Part shown: piece after piece, positions 8,492 to 16,354 of the stretch
How positions within the stretch are numbered: position 1 is the first letter of the stretch
Layout: every line of letters starts with the position of its first letter
Translations under genes and position numbers: made by a program
Source: Streptomyces sp. A0958
GTDB lineage: Bacteria; Actinomycetota; Actinomycetes; Streptomycetales; Streptomycetaceae
Reading direction: 5' to 3'
Length of the DNA stretch: 64,000 bases
NCBI RefSeq assembly: GCF_004795035.1
Contig: NZ_SSBK01000036.1
Location: forward strand, 1 to 64,000
The notes under the pieces: generated by a model
Database searches by the model: none
The model's input: only the letters and a program-made list of their open reading frames with translations
Told to the model about the DNA's origin: nothing

Positions 8492-9699
8492 AGCGTTCGG
8501 CTCTGCTGCCGCACTCCACGATCAGGACCCGGATCGCCCTCGTCTACGGCGGCGTGTTCCTGGTGCTCGGCACGGCCCTGCTCGCCACCGTCAACCTGGC
8601 CTCCCGCGCCGGCACGGACTCGCAGGCCCGCGCCATCGCCGAGACGGCCGTCGTGGTCCAGCCCGGCTACGCGGTCAACGGGCCGCTCGTCAGCCGCCAC
8701 CGCCTCGGTCCGCCGACCGTCTACGACCTCACCGACCACGTCAGCGACGCGGCCGGCCATCAGCTGCTCATCTGGTCGGCGGCCGCGCTGCTCGTGATGA
8801 CGGCCTGCGCGGTGGGCGTCGGCTGGTGGACGGCCGGGCGGGTCTTGCGGCCCGTCCACGCCATGACGGCCAAGGCGCGCCGACTCTCCGAGCACACGCT
8901 CCACGAGCGGATCGCCTCCAGCGGTCCCGACGACGAGCTCAAGGAGCTCGGCGACACGCTCGACGCGCTGCTCGCCCGGCTGGAGAAGGCCTTCGACAGC
9001 CAGCGGCGGTTCATCGCCAACGCCTCGCACGAGCTGCGGACCCCGCTGGCCACCCAGCGCGCCGCGATCCAGGTCGGTCTGGACGACCCGACCCCCGACG
9101 ACCTCGTACGGACCCGGCAGACGCTCCTGGACAACAACCGGCGCAGCGAACGGCTCATCGAGGGCCTGCTCGTGCTGGCGCGCAGCGAACGCGGTCTGGA
9201 GAAGAACGAACGGGAGCCGGTGGACCTGGCCCAGGTGGTCGCGGAGGAGACGTCCCGGCACCCGGGCGTACGGCTCGACGCCCGGCCCTGCCCGGTGCGC
9301 GGCAACCGGCTGCTGCTGGCCCAGCTGGTGGCGAACCTGCTGGCCAACGCGGTGACGTACAACGTGCCCGGCGGGCGCGTGGAGGTGGCGGTGGTGCCGG
9401 CCGGGGGCGGGGTGCTGCTGGAGGTCCGCAACACCGGCCCGGTGGTGGCGGCGACGGACATCCCCGGCCTGTTCGAGCCGTTCCGCCGGGGCGAGGGCAG
9501 GGACCGGATGGGGCCGGGCTCGGGCCTCGGCCTGTCGATCGTGCGGTCCATCGCGATGGCCCACGACGGTACGGTCACGGCGGTGCCGGGCCCGGAGGGC
9601 GGGCTCGCCGTGACCGTACGCCTGCCGGCGTCTCAGGCGCCCGCGGCCGTCTCGCGCCCGGCGACCCACGCGGGGAGCGCGGCGAGCAGTTCGCGGTAG
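8488..9699 (+). CDS. Sensor histidine kinase
   Basis: This 403-residue membrane kinase pairs with the preceding response regulator, and the start GTG overlaps the regulator's TGA. Two membrane segments (about residues 13-35 and 90-112) bracket a short extracytoplasmic loop. A HAMP linker follows, then the dimerisation box NASHELRTPL with phospho-accepting His181, the N box NLLANAV (about 282) and the G box GSGLGLSIV (about 345). The last 20 or so residues are a low-complexity Ala/Ser tail whose DNA is also the 3' end of the convergent VWA gene (67 bases of overlap). Confidence 0.93.
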   Translation: MKRSALLPHSTIRTRIALVYGGVFLVLGTALLATVNLASRAGTDSQARAIAETAVVVQPGYAVNGPLVSRHRLGPPTVYDLTDHVSDAAGHQLLIWSAAALLVMTACAVGVGWWTAGRVLRPVHAMTAKARRLSEHTLHERIASSGPDDELKELGDTLDALLARLEKAFDSQRRFIANASHELRTPLATQRAAIQVGLDDPTPDDLVRTRQTLLDNNRRSERLIEGLLVLARSERGLEKNEREPVDLAQVVAEETSRHPGVRLDARPCPVRGNRLLLAQLVANLLANAVTYNVPGGRVEVAVVPAGGGVLLEVRNTGPVVAATDIPGLFEPFRRGEGRDRMGPGSGLGLSIVRSIAMAHDGTVTAVPGPEGGLAVTVRLPASQAPAAVSRPATHAGSAASSSR

Positions 9700-11285
9700 A
9701 ACGCGGTGTCCGCGACCTCGCGGGGGGCGGGCCCGGCGTGGAAGAAGCCGGCGTTCGGGGCGTCCAGCTTCCGCAGGAAGTCGAAGCCCTTCGCGTCCTT
9801 GTCGCCGAACGCCACGAACTGGAAGAACAGCGGCAGCCGTGCCGCCGCGTCCAGCGCCTGGCGGGCGGCCTGGCGGACGTCCGGCGGCCCGTCCGTCTGG
9901 AAGACCACCAGCGCCGGTCCGGTCGCCCCGGACTCCTCGTAGTGCGAGACGACCTCCTCGACCGCGCGGTGGTAGTTCGTCCGGCCGAGCCGGCCGAGGC
10001 CCGCGTTCAGCTCGTCGATGCGGCCCTCGTGGCCGTCCAGCCCCACCGTGCCGGTGCCGTCGATCTCGGTCGAGAAGAACACGACCCGCACGGTGGCGCT
10101 CTCGTCGAGGTGCGCGGCGAGCGCGAGCGTGCGGTCGCCCAGGTGCTGGGCGCTGCCGTCCTTGTAGAACGGCCGCATCGAGCCGGAGCGGTCCAGGACC
10201 AGGTAGACGGTGGCCCGCAGCCCGGTCAGCCCGTGCGCCTTCAGCCCGGCCTGCGCCGCCTTGTACGCCCCGACGAGCTCGGGCGCCCGCGCCTTGACCT
10301 TGGCGAGGGAGAGGGCGGGCTTGCCGGCGGGCGAGGCCGGGGCCGGCGCGGCGGCCTGGAGGGGTTCCGGTTCCGGCTCCGGGTCCGGGTCCATGTCGAT
10401 GGTGATCAGCGCCGGCTCGGACTCGGGCTCCGCGACGGGCTCGGGGTCCGGGGCGGGTGCGGGCTCCGCGACGGGCGCGGCGACGGGTGCGGGCTCAGGG
10501 GTCTCGGTCGTCGCGGCGATCGGCTCCGCTTCGGGGGTCTCGGTCGCGGCGGCCGGTTCGGGCGCGGTGACGGGCTCCGGGGCGACGACGGGCTCGGGCT
10601 CGGCGACGGGTGCGGGCTCGGGGGTCTCGGTCGTCGCGGCGATCGGCTCCGGCTCGGGGGTCTCGGTCGCGATGACCGGCTCCGGCTCGGTGACGGCAGC
10701 GGTCGGTTCGGGGGCCTCGGCTTCCGGTTCGGGCTCGGTGGGGGGAGCGGTCGGTTCGGGGGCCTCGGCTTCCGGTTCGGGCTCGGTGGGGGGAGCGGTC
10801 GGTTCGGGGGCCTCGGCTTCCGGTTCGGGCTCGGCGGCGGGAGCGATCGGTTCGGGGGCCTCGGCTTCCGGTTCGGGCTCGGCGGCGGGAGCGATCGGTT
10901 CGGGGGCCTCGGCTTCCGGCTCCGGCTCGGTGGGGGGAGCGACCGGATCGGCGCGGGGGCGGGTGCTCTGGGACGGGACCGTGGGCGCCGCGGGCTTGTC
11001 GAAGGCGGCTGCCACCAGGTCCGCCGCCTTCTCGCCGTCGTCCGTCGCGGCCGAGGCCGTGGACCGGGGCGCGTCCGACGAGGCGGGGGCCGGCACCGAA
11101 ATCCTGACGGGCGGGGCGGGTTCGGACGCCGTCCCCTCCTCCGCGACCGGCCCGTCCACCGCCACCGACTCCGACTCCGCGGCCCGGGAGCGCTCGCCCT
11201 GGGGCGGGACCGTGGCCGTCGTCGGCTCGTCCTGTTCCGTGCGGTCACGGCCGAACACCTTGCGCAGCAAGCTCCGAATGCCCAT
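9633..11285 (-). CDS. VWA-domain protein with Pro/Glu repeat region
   Basis: The 550-residue protein starts with a short basic segment (MGIRSLLRKVFGRD). About 270 residues of Pro-Glu-Ala-Thr repeats follow, then a von Willebrand A domain (about 355-540) with the metal-site motif DRSGSM and further MIDAS-type residues (TNYHRA, FQTDG). The VWA part resembles those next to tellurium-resistance and stress proteins, but no ter genes are here, so the role is open; metal-dependent protein binding is likely. The start at 11285 is favoured because upstream in-frame residues look non-coding and AAAGG precedes it. The acidic repeat region is probably disordered. Confidence 0.8.
   Translation of the reverse strand: MGIRSLLRKVFGRDRTEQDEPTTATVPPQGERSRAAESESVAVDGPVAEEGTASEPAPPVRISVPAPASSDAPRSTASAATDDGEKAADLVAAAFDKPAAPTVPSQSTRPRADPVAPPTEPEPEAEAPEPIAPAAEPEPEAEAPEPIAPAAEPEPEAEAPEPTAPPTEPEPEAEAPEPTAPPTEPEPEAEAPEPTAAVTEPEPVIATETPEPEPIAATTETPEPAPVAEPEPVVAPEPVTAPEPAAATETPEAEPIAATTETPEPAPVAAPVAEPAPAPDPEPVAEPESEPALITIDMDPDPEPEPEPLQAAAPAPASPAGKPALSLAKVKARAPELVGAYKAAQAGLKAHGLTGLRATVYLVLDRSGSMRPFYKDGSAQHLGDRTLALAAHLDESATVRVVFFSTEIDGTGTVGLDGHEGRIDELNAGLGRLGRTNYHRAVEEVVSHYEESGATGPALVVFQTDGPPDVRQAARQALDAAARLPLFFQFVAFGDKDAKGFDFLRKLDAPNAGFFHAGPAPREVADTAFYRELLAALPAWVAGRETAAGA
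10705..10944. repeat. Five 48-bp tandem repeats inside the VWA gene
   Basis: Units start at 10705, 10753, 10801, 10849 and 10897 with only a few substitutions. Each encodes 16 residues of the EPEPEAEAPEP type. The number of units probably varies between strains. Confidence 0.9.
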
Positions 11286-11552
11286 GGGCGAGGCCTTTCG
11301 CGTGAGTTGGGTGCGATGAATGTCCGTACTGCGGGAATTGATCCCTGGCCAGGGCGGATACGTAAGGTTAGCGGCCGGAACAGGCCCTTCGGCGGCACGG
11401 CCCACCTGTGGGACAACTGAGCCGCAACCGAGCCCGGACCGAGTCCTGGGCGCCCGCGCGGACGGCACCGCACCCGCTGTTCACCTGCGTGGCAGAGGCG
11501 GCGAGTTGACGTGGGGGCGTGCCATCCGGCCCCACGCTCTACAGTCGGACCC

Positions 11553-11960
11553 ATGGTTTCCGGTGAGGCTCCGCAGACGGCGGGCAGCGTTCGGGTCGAT
11601 GTCTGGATCTGGTCGGTCCGGCTGACGAAGACCCGGGCGCAGGCCGCTGCCGCCTGCCGTGCGGGTCATGTGAAGGTCGCCGGCGAACGCGCCAAGCCCG
11701 CCCAGGCGGTGCGCGTCGGTGACGAGGTGCGGCTCCGGCACGCGGGCCGGGACCGGGTCGTCGTCGTGTCGAAGATCGTGAAGAAGCGGGTCGGCGCGCC
11801 CGTCGCCGCCGAGTGCTTCGTAGACAACAGCCCGCCCCCGCCGCCGCGTGAGGCCGCGATCCAGGTTCCGGTACGGGACAGGGGCGCGGGTCGGCCGACG
11901 AAGCGGGACCGGCGCGAGATGGACCGGCTGCGCGGGATGGGGCCCGGCCCGGCGGAGTGA
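11553..11960 (+). CDS. S4-domain RNA-binding protein (Hsp15-like)
   Basis: The 135-residue basic protein has an N-terminal S4 RNA-binding domain (about residues 12-75, RVDVWIWSVRLTKTRAQAAA then GHVKVAGERAKPAQAVRVGD). This is the layout of Hsp15, which binds stalled 50S subunits carrying nascent chains. The C-terminal tail is rich in Arg and Pro. The ATG at 11553 is preferred because it opens directly into the S4 domain; the frame is open further up without a good ribosome site. It is divergent from the VWA gene across about 270 bases that must hold both promoters. Confidence 0.88.
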   Translation: MVSGEAPQTAGSVRVDVWIWSVRLTKTRAQAAAACRAGHVKVAGERAKPAQAVRVGDEVRLRHAGRDRVVVVSKIVKKRVGAPVAAECFVDNSPPPPPREAAIQVPVRDRGAGRPTKRDRREMDRLRGMGPGPAE

Positions 11961-11971
11961 CCGCGGGCGGC

Positions 11972-12994
11972 TCAGCGGCGCCCGGGGTGGCGCAGGGCGA
12001 TGACGGTCTTGCCGCGTGCCCCGCCGGCCCGGTTGCGCTCCAGGGCCCGGGGGGCCTCCTCCAGGGGGAGTTCGACGTCGATGGGCACGCGCAGGACACC
12101 GTCCGCCGCGCCCGCCGCCAGCACGTCCAGCAGGACCGGGCTCGGGTCGAGACGGAAGTCGACGCCCCGTACGCCCTCGGGGAGTTGGGCACCGGACGCG
12201 GCGCCGCGCGTCGAGAGCGCGATGCCGCCCGGGCGTACCGCGGCGGCGTGGCCGGCGAATGCCTCCGGTGTCGCGGAGGCCAGGTCGGCCAGCGCGTCGA
12301 TGCCGTCCGGGCAGGCCTCCCGCAGCGCGTCGGCTGGCACGCCGTCCGTGAGGTCGATCGTGGCGGCCGCGCCCAACGACCCCATCCTGGACCGCTCGTC
12401 ACCGCGCACCGCCGCGATCACGCGGACGTCCCGGGCCCGGGCGAGCTGGGTCAGGCAGCAGCCGACGCCGCCCGCAGCGCCGACGACGAGCAGGGTCTCG
12501 TGGCCGCGCAGCGCCACCGCCTCCAGGATCTGGGCGGCGGCCATCCCGGCGGACGGCAGCGCGGCGGCGGTCCGGTAGTCGAGGCCGCGCGGCACGAGCG
12601 TGATGGCGGAGTCCTGCGGCACGCACACGTACTCCCCGTACGCCCCGCACGCACCCGTCGTACCGGCCGTGCCCGTCGTACCGGTCGTGATCACGTCGCC
12701 CGTGCCCGTCGTACCGGCCGTGCCCGTCGTACCGGCGCGGCCGAGGACCGGATCGCCGACGCGGAAGCGGTTGTCCCCGCCGCCGATCATGTCGACCCGC
12801 CCCGCGTAGTCCACACCGACGACGAACGGGAAGGGCGCCGGGGCCGGGGTGGAACCGTCCGCGGCCTGCCAGTCCTGCGGGTTGAGCGAGGCGTACTCGA
12901 TCCGCACCCGGACCTCACCTGGCCGGGGGTCCGGCTTGGGCAGTTCGACCAGCACCGGGTCGGCCCGCAACGCGCTGACGGCGATGGCTCGCAT
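11972..12994 (-). CDS. NAD(P)-dependent zinc-type alcohol dehydrogenase/quinone oxidoreductase
   Basis: The 340-residue enzyme belongs to the medium-chain dehydrogenase superfamily. It has a GroES-like N domain (VLVELPKPDPRPGEVRVRIE, ASLNPQDW) and a Rossmann domain with the nucleotide motif VVGAAGGVGCC. The structural zinc cysteines of classical alcohol dehydrogenases are absent, as in the quinone oxidoreductase branch. The start at 12994 gives MRAIAVSALR, typical for the group. An odd feature is a Thr/Gly-rich insertion of about 25 residues after GRAG, encoded by an 18-bp tandem repeat, in a surface-loop position before the catalytic domain's GAYGEYVCVP strand. The substrate is not predictable. 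Confidence 0.87.
   Translation of the reverse strand: MRAIAVSALRADPVLVELPKPDPRPGEVRVRIEYASLNPQDWQAADGSTPAPAPFPFVVGVDYAGRVDMIGGGDNRFRVGDPVLGRAGTTGTAGTTGTGDVITTGTTGTAGTTGACGAYGEYVCVPQDSAITLVPRGLDYRTAAALPSAGMAAAQILEAVALRGHETLLVVGAAGGVGCCLTQLARARDVRVIAAVRGDERSRMGSLGAAATIDLTDGVPADALREACPDGIDALADLASATPEAFAGHAAAVRPGGIALSTRGAASGAQLPEGVRGVDFRLDPSPVLLDVLAAGAADGVLRVPIDVELPLEEAPRALERNRAGGARGKTVIALRHPGRR
12654..12740. repeat. Four 18-bp repeats inside the dehydrogenase gene
   Basis: The unit CCCGTCGTACCGGCCGTG occurs at 12654, 12672, 12705 and 12723 with minor changes. It stays in frame and codes for a Thr-Gly-rich stretch, so the gene remains open. Confidence 0.85.
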
Positions 12995-13091
12995 ACGCAG
13001 ACCTCCCAGTCGCCCGGCAGTCACGCCCCCACTCTTCCCCGGCCCGCGTGCCCCCGCACGTCGGCACCCGCCCCCGGCGGGCGCCGGGCCG

Positions 13092-14108
13092 TCACTCCCC
13101 GGCCGGCACCGGCAGCACCCGCTGGGCCCAGATCCGCGCCGCCGCCGCGCACACCGCGACGGCCAGGCCCAGGCCGAAGACGATCCACACCGTGGTCCGC
13201 AGCGAGTGCGTCAGCGCGTCGTAGACCGCCGCCGCTGCGCCGGTGTCGCTGTCCGGCACCTCGGCCAGCACCCGGTCACGGGCCAGGGCGATCACCCCGC
13301 GCAGCACCAGCGCCCCGAGCGCGAAACCGGCGCCGGTCACGGCGGTGGCGGCCAGCGCGGCCAGGGCCTGGCTCCGGCGGCCGGGTCCGCCGCGCACCCA
13401 GGCCAGGGCGATGGCGAGCAGCGCGAAGGCGAGGGTGCCGACGGCGGGCCACACACTGGCGGCCCGCAGCCACCGGAAGCTCTGCCGCAGCTGGTCCGCG
13501 CGGTCGGCGGAGACCAGCTGGATGTCGGTGTGCTGGACGGGGACCTGGTCGGCGAACGGCACCCCGTTGTCCACCAGGTTCCGCTTCACCTTCTCCGTGA
13601 CGGGCGCCAGGTCGATGGTGACGCTCTCGCCGCTCTTCCCGTCCAGCGCGGCGGTGACCGTCTCGTGCGCCGTCCGGTTGGCGGCGGTCCAGGCGTCCCG
13701 GAAGGCGTCGGTGGTGGTGAACGACCGGACGGCCTGGTGCAGGAAGTCGCGGACGGTGTTCTGGAGCGGGCCGACGTCGATCTGCTTCATCGCGCTGTCG
13801 GTGATCAGGTCGGCGACGGTGCCCCGCACGTCGGAGTCGCCGGCGAGCGGCACGACGGCGGCCACGTAACGGTCCGTGTCGTCGATCTCCAGATCGACCC
13901 AGGCGGACAGCGCGCTCAACGGCACCAGGACGGCCAGCAGCACCAGCGCTACCACCGAGAGGGCCACCGAGAAGTACGTCCGCACCCCCCAAGGGAATCG
14001 CGGATGGCGGCGGGGTGCCCCGGGCCGTAGCCCATCCGAGTTGCCGGGACGCGCGACCGGGTGTGCCCTGGAGGGAAAGCGGGGGCGACGGAAGGAGCTC
14101 TCTGCCAT
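13092..14108 (-). CDS. Membrane protein of unknown function
   Basis: The product (338 residues from the ATG at 14108) has one N-terminal membrane segment after a basic Pro-rich start, an extracytoplasmic domain of about 150 residues, and three C-terminal membrane segments. It resembles actinobacterial membrane proteins without assigned function; no catalytic motif is visible. The start is uncertain: ATG at 14108 has only a weak ribosome site, and a GTG nearer the first membrane segment (about 13984) is possible. The chosen ATG would overlap the start codon of the divergent gene. Confidence 0.7.
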   Translation of the reverse strand: MAESSFRRPRFPSRAHPVARPGNSDGLRPGAPRRHPRFPWGVRTYFSVALSVVALVLLAVLVPLSALSAWVDLEIDDTDRYVAAVVPLAGDSDVRGTVADLITDSAMKQIDVGPLQNTVRDFLHQAVRSFTTTDAFRDAWTAANRTAHETVTAALDGKSGESVTIDLAPVTEKVKRNLVDNGVPFADQVPVQHTDIQLVSADRADQLRQSFRWLRAASVWPAVGTLAFALLAIALAWVRGGPGRRSQALAALAATAVTGAGFALGALVLRGVIALARDRVLAEVPDSDTGAAAAVYDALTHSLRTTVWIVFGLGLAVAVCAAAARIWAQRVLPVPAGE

Positions 14109-14505
14109 GGCCGCACACGCTTCGGTGCAGGCGCGCGGGAGGCGGCGCGCGCCTGTCCGGCACCGCCCCGTCCTCAGCTGGGCCGTCCCCGTCACGCTCG
14201 GCGTGATCCTCGGCTGCTACGCGACGGCCATCGTCCGCGGCGGCGGGGTGCTCACCGGCCCCCGGCTCGCCCTCGGACTGGTCTCCGGCGCCGTGCTCGC
14301 GGCGCTCTGCTTTGGCCTGGGCCGGATACAGAACCGGCTGCCGCGCGAACTCAGGGCGGCCGCGTACGGGGTACTGGCCGGCGGTTCGATCGGCTTCCTC
14401 TACAGCCTGTCCGGCGCGAGCATCCTGGCGGCGTCGGGAATCGGTCTGGTCATCGGCCTGAGCACGCTGCTCGCCGCGTTCTACTACTTCTACACCCGGG
14501 AGTGA
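14107..14505 (+). CDS. Small membrane protein of unknown function
   Basis: The 132-residue protein has a basic N-terminus followed by four hydrophobic segments (about residues 22-42, 50-70, 85-105 and 108-128), so it should sit in the cytoplasmic membrane. No catalytic motif is seen. AAGGAG lies nine bases before the ATG, a good ribosome site. Transcription must come from inside the divergent membrane protein gene if that gene really starts at 14108. I recognise no family. Confidence 0.75.
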   Translation: MAAHASVQARGRRRAPVRHRPVLSWAVPVTLGVILGCYATAIVRGGGVLTGPRLALGLVSGAVLAALCFGLGRIQNRLPRELRAAAYGVLAGGSIGFLYSLSGASILAASGIGLVIGLSTLLAAFYYFYTRE

Positions 14506-14540
14506 CTGCCGCTCCCCGCGTCCGGGCGGCCATCATCGGT

Positions 14541-14573
14541 CCTTGACCTTCTCCACGGGGGAAGGCCAAGGAT
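14541..14573 (+). promoter_or_regulatory. MerR-type promoter and operator
   Basis: A -35 TTGACC (14543-14548) and a -10 AAGGAT (14568-14573) are 19 bases apart, the stretched spacing typical of MerR-activated promoters. The spacer is centred in a dyad, CCTTGACCTTC (14541-14551) against GAAGGCCAAGG (14561-14571), matching at 10 of 11 pairs. It sits about 46 bases before the gene for the MerR-PP2C protein, so self-regulation is likely. Confidence 0.8.
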
Positions 14574-14619
14574 CGAGTGTGCCGGGGCGGGAAGGCCGCC
14601 CGGTATGAGGAGGCGTGCG

Positions 14620-15738
14620 GTGACGACGGACGACGGGCAGGGGCGGGGCCCCGGCGCGGCACTGGTGACGATCGGGGCGTTCGCCCGGCTGTCCCGGCTG
14701 TCCGCCAAGGCGCTGCGCCGCTACGACGAGCTCGGTCTGCTCCCGCCGGCCCTGGTCGACCCGGTGAACGGCTACCGGTACTACGACCCGGCGCAGGTGC
14801 GGGCGGCCCGGCTGGTGGCCTGGCTCCGCCGGATCGGGATGCCGCTCGCCCGGATCAGGGAGGTGATCGCGCTGGACTCCGGCGCGGCCGCCGCGGCGAT
14901 CCGGGCGTACTGGGCGCAGATCGAGGCGGAGACGGCGGCCCGCCGTGACCTCGCGGTCTTCCTCATCGACCAGCTGTCGACGGAGGACGTCATGACATCG
15001 GTAGGCACGCTCGGAATCCGCTACGCGGCCCGCACCGACACGGGTGCGGTGCGGGAGACCAACCAGGACGCGGTATACGCCGGTGCCCGGCTGCTCGCGG
15101 TCGCCGACGGGTTCGGCGAGGGCGGGGCGGGTGCGAGCACCGCGGCGATCGAGGCGCTGAAGCCGGTCGCGCCGGGTGCGGTGCCGGCCGCGGAGCTGCT
15201 GAACAGCCTGCACGACGCGGCGGAACGGGTGGCGCTCGCGGTGCGGGACGCGGTCGCGGGGAGCGGTGGGAGCGGGGCGCCGGAGGAGTCCGGGACGACG
15301 CTGACCGCGATGGTGTGGACGGGCTCGCGGCTGGGCCTGGTGCACATCGGGGACTCGCGGGCGTACCTGCTGCGCGGGGGCGAGCTGTTCCGGATCACGC
15401 ACGACCACAGCCTGGTCCAGTCGATGATCGACGACGGTTCGCTGACGGAGGAGGAGGCGTTCTCGCACCCGCAGCGGGCGATGCTGCTCAAGGCACTCTC
15501 CGGGAACGGCCCGCACGGCTCGGGGCCCGATCTGGACGTCCGGGACGCCCGGCCCGGCGACCGCTATCTGCTCTGCTCGGACGGGCTCTCGGCCGTGGTC
15601 GACGGCGCGGAGCTGGCCCGGGTGCTGGCCGCGGCGGACGGGCCCGGCACAGCCGTGCGCGAACTGATGGAGCTGGCGGGGGCGGCGGGCGCGCCCGACA
15701 ACGTGTCCTGCGCGGTGGCGGACGTCGTGGAGCTGTGA
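14620..15738 (+). CDS. MerR-family regulator fused to a PP2C-type protein phosphatase
   Basis: The 372-residue protein joins two functions. Residues about 12-80 form a MerR winged helix (TIGAFARLSRLSAKALRRYDE, YRYYDP) followed by a dimerisation helix to about 120. Residues about 130-370 form a PP2C phosphatase, with TDTGAVRETNQDA, VADGFGEGG, HIGDSRAYLLRGG and GAPDNVSCAV matching family motifs. One difference is that the usual GMGG is GFGE. The GTG start at 14620 has a perfect AGGAGG six bases upstream; ATG at 14605 is possible but overlaps that site. Expected role: a DNA-binding regulator whose attached phosphatase acts on Ser/Thr phosphoproteins or is itself controlled by the sensor part. 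Confidence 0.88.
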   Translation: MTTDDGQGRGPGAALVTIGAFARLSRLSAKALRRYDELGLLPPALVDPVNGYRYYDPAQVRAARLVAWLRRIGMPLARIREVIALDSGAAAAAIRAYWAQIEAETAARRDLAVFLIDQLSTEDVMTSVGTLGIRYAARTDTGAVRETNQDAVYAGARLLAVADGFGEGGAGASTAAIEALKPVAPGAVPAAELLNSLHDAAERVALAVRDAVAGSGGSGAPEESGTTLTAMVWTGSRLGLVHIGDSRAYLLRGGELFRITHDHSLVQSMIDDGSLTEEEAFSHPQRAMLLKALSGNGPHGSGPDLDVRDARPGDRYLLCSDGLSAVVDGAELARVLAAADGPGTAVRELMELAGAAGAPDNVSCAVADVVEL

Positions 15739-15743
15739 CGTAC

Positions 15744-15783
15744 GGGAGGGGGCCCGCACCACGCGTGGTGCGGGCCCCCTCCC
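15744..15783. terminator. Bidirectional terminator
   Basis: A perfect 40-bp palindrome (GGGAGGGGGCCCGCACCACG then its complement) lies between the convergent MerR-PP2C and universal stress genes and should stop transcription from both sides. Confidence 0.9.
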
Positions 15784-15797
15784 TGCTGTCCCGGCGC

Positions 15798-16220
15798 TCA
15801 GTTGCGGACGACGGTCACCGGGCACGACGCGTGCTGGGTGACGTGCAGGCTGACCGAACCGAGCAGGGTCGCCTTGAAGCCGCTGTATCCGCGTGCGCCG
15901 ACGACCAGCAGGTTCGCGCCCTCGGCCCGGTCGAGCAGGGCCTGCGCCGGGTTGCCGATCACCACGACCTTGCTGACGGCGGCGGCACCCTCGGCGCCGA
16001 GCGCCTCCTCCAGCGTCTCGGTGAGCGACACGGCGGTCAGGGCCTGCGGGTCGAAGTCCTCCGGCAGGCCCGGCATCATCGAGGCCCAGCTGGTCGCGGG
16101 GTACTCCCAGCTGTTCACGGCCTCCACCGTGTCACCGGTCAGCTGTGCCTGGCGTACGGCCCAGTGCAGTGCCTTGACCGACGACTCGGAGCCGTCGACG
16201 CCCACCACGATCCTGCCCAT
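15798..16220 (-). CDS. Universal stress protein, UspA family
   Basis: The 140-residue protein is a single Usp domain. It begins MGRIVVGVDGSESS and carries the ATP-binding signature GARGYSGFKATLLGSVS (G-2X-G-9X-G-S/T) near its C-terminus, so it is probably of the nucleotide-binding type. Usp proteins act in the cytosol during dormancy, hypoxia or other stress through binding partners. It is monocistronic: convergent terminator on one side, and 134 bases to the next gene on the other, containing a decamer repeat within the leader or promoter. Confidence 0.93.
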   Translation of the reverse strand: MGRIVVGVDGSESSVKALHWAVRQAQLTGDTVEAVNSWEYPATSWASMMPGLPEDFDPQALTAVSLTETLEEALGAEGAAAVSKVVVIGNPAQALLDRAEGANLLVVGARGYSGFKATLLGSVSLHVTQHASCPVTVVRN

Positions 16221-16247
16221 CTCTGCCTCCAGCTGAGTTCTGCTGTT

Positions 16248-16296
16248 CCGTTCGGGCCGTTCGGTGCCGTTCGGTGCCGTTCGGTGCCGTTCGGGA
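16248..16296. repeat. Decamer tandem repeat upstream of the stress gene
   Basis: CCGTTCGGTG recurs five times in a row (first copy one base short), ending 28 bases before the universal stress protein start. It may lie in the untranslated leader or form a binding array. Confidence 0.8.
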
Positions 16297-16354
16297 CACG
16301 TCTTCCCGTACGACTCTAGTCAAAACGGGCGAAAGGGCGATCTCCGCGGGCCGG

